DNA from: JBJXGF01 sp046153015
GTDB taxonomy: Bacteria; Actinomycetota; Acidimicrobiia; Acidimicrobiales; CAIXPF01
Length of the DNA stretch: 5,205 bases
Direction: 5' to 3'
Assembly (NCBI GenBank): GCA_046153015.1
Contig: JBJXGF010000292.1
Span: 1-5,205, forward strand
Below, in pieces: positions 4,628 through 5,205 of the stretch. Position 1 is the stretch's first letter. Each line of letters begins with the position of its first letter. Under the pieces are notes generated by a model, which was not told the DNA's origin, made no database searches, and saw nothing but the letters and a program-made list of their open reading frames with translations. The translations under genes were made by a program, and so were the position numbers.

Positions 4628-4656
4628 CCTGGGCGGCCCCCCGCCCGCCGCCCAGG
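4628..4656 (+). promoter_or_regulatory. Strong hairpin just before the usp start codon
   Basis: CCTGGGCGGC (4628-4637) and GCCGCCCAGG (4647-4656) form a perfect 10-bp stem with a 9-nt C-rich loop, ending 8 nt before the ATG at 4665. The only weak Shine-Dalgarno-like bases (CAGG) are inside the 3' arm. It could limit ribosome access to usp, or serve as a T-less terminator of the hydratase transcript. It is unrelated in sequence to the repeat-family hairpins. Confidence 0.5.
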
Positions 4657-4664
4657 CTGTGGCC

Positions 4665-5205
4665 ATGATCGAGAAGATGGTGGTCGGGGTCGACGGGTCG
4701 GCCACGGCGGCGGCCGCCGCCCGCCAGGCGGCGGCGCTCGCCAACCTGTTCGGCGCCGAGGTGGTGGCGGCCACGGCCTCCGGCCGGCTCCTCGGCGTGA
4801 CCGCGGAGCGCGCCCGGGAGCAGCTCGAGGGCCCCTGGACGGCGCCGTTGCGCGAGGCCGCCGCCAAGCACCGCACGGTGGTGCTCGAAGGCGACCCCCG
4901 GGTGATGCTGGCCGAGCTGGCCGAGGAGGAGGGCGCCGACCTCGTGGTGGTCGGCTCGTCGGGCGTGGGTTGGTACCCCGCCGCCCGGGTGGGCCACGTG
5001 GCGCACTACCTCGCCCATCACGGCGGGCAGCCGCTCCTGATCGTGCCGGGCGAGCGGCCGGCGGAGCTGCGTCGCCTGGCTGTCGGCCTCGACGGCTCGG
5101 AGGGCTCGGCCGCCGCGCTCGACTGGGCGAGCGACGTGGCCGCCGCGGCCGACGGCGAGCTGCTCGGCGTGCACGTCCACCAGCCGGCCGCCTCCGCCGG
5201 CCGCC
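4665..5205 (+). CDS. Universal stress protein (UspA family), two-domain, 3' end outside window
   Basis: The frame is open from the ATG at 4665 to the right edge (180 codons). It opens with MIEKMVVGVDGS, the typical first strand and loop of Usp domains. The nucleotide-binding motif G-x2-G-x9-G-(S/T) is present as G97, G100 and G110, but the last position is His (H111) rather than Ser/Thr; PLLIVPG (123-129) closes domain 1. A second domain begins with RRLAVGLDGSEGSAAALDWA (136-155) and is cut by the window edge, so this is a tandem-Usp protein. Such proteins are cytoplasmic, often bind ATP and accumulate under stress or growth arrest. No good Shine-Dalgarno site is seen; an in-frame GTG at 4659 is an alternative start. 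A strong hairpin ends 8 nt before the ATG. It lies 140 bp after the MaoC-like gene and is probably a separate function. Confidence 0.9.
   Translation, partial: MIEKMVVGVDGSATAAAAARQAAALANLFGAEVVAATASGRLLGVTAERAREQLEGPWTAPLREAAAKHRTVVLEGDPRVMLAELAEEEGADLVVVGSSGVGWYPAARVGHVAHYLAHHGGQPLLIVPGERPAELRRLAVGLDGSEGSAAALDWASDVAAAADGELLGVHVHQPAASAGR

Noticed and set aside
4605..5180. Minus-strand frame of 191 codons opposite usp
   Set aside because: His/Arg/Gly-rich shadow of the Usp coding frame, with no domain.

Overview
This is a very GC-rich window with strong G/C preference at third codon positions, good Shine-Dalgarno sites before several genes, and two actinobacterial-looking candidate promoters. 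Together with the pair of small hot-dog-fold hydratase proteins, this suggests an actinobacterium, perhaps a member of Acidimicrobiia. That placement is inference from composition and protein style; no rRNA or other marker gene is present.

Layout. The left third is on the minus strand: nhaA (470-1750, a complete Na+/H+ antiporter) followed, in the direction of transcription, by a small membrane protein gene that runs off the left edge (1-383). A 94-bp divergent intergenic region separates nhaA from the plus-strand genes. These are an RlmM/FtsJ-like 2'-O-ribose methyltransferase (1845-2792), an 85-residue uncharacterised helical protein (2908-3165), a FAS1-like dehydratase-domain protein (3395-3952), a MaoC-like hydratase/dehydratase subunit (4090-4524), and a universal stress protein that runs off the right edge (4665-5205). 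No gene-free stretch exceeds 300 bases.

How the genes fit together. The FAS1-like and MaoC-like proteins probably form a heterodimeric (R)-specific enoyl-thioester hydratase/dehydratase, comparable in design to mycobacterial HadAB or the steroid hydratase ChsH1/ChsH2. Only the second protein has the catalytic histidine, and the usual catalytic Asp position appears to be Glu. NhaA handles Na+ and pH balance, the methyltransferase is an RNA-modification housekeeping gene, and the Usp protein is a nucleotide-binding stress protein. No single pathway unites the window.

The most unusual feature is a family of intergenic repeats. Four copies of a GC-rich element, each ending in the same perfect hairpin (CTGGGGGC, loop GCA, GCCCCCAG), sit in the three consecutive gaps after the 85-residue gene, the FAS1-like gene and the MaoC-like gene, starting at or just after each stop codon. 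Two copies form a near-perfect 77-bp tandem duplication and also contain a G-quadruplex motif overlapping the hairpin. A third copy is flanked by 20-bp direct repeats, one of which contains a stop codon. A separate 10-bp-stem hairpin lies just upstream of the usp start.
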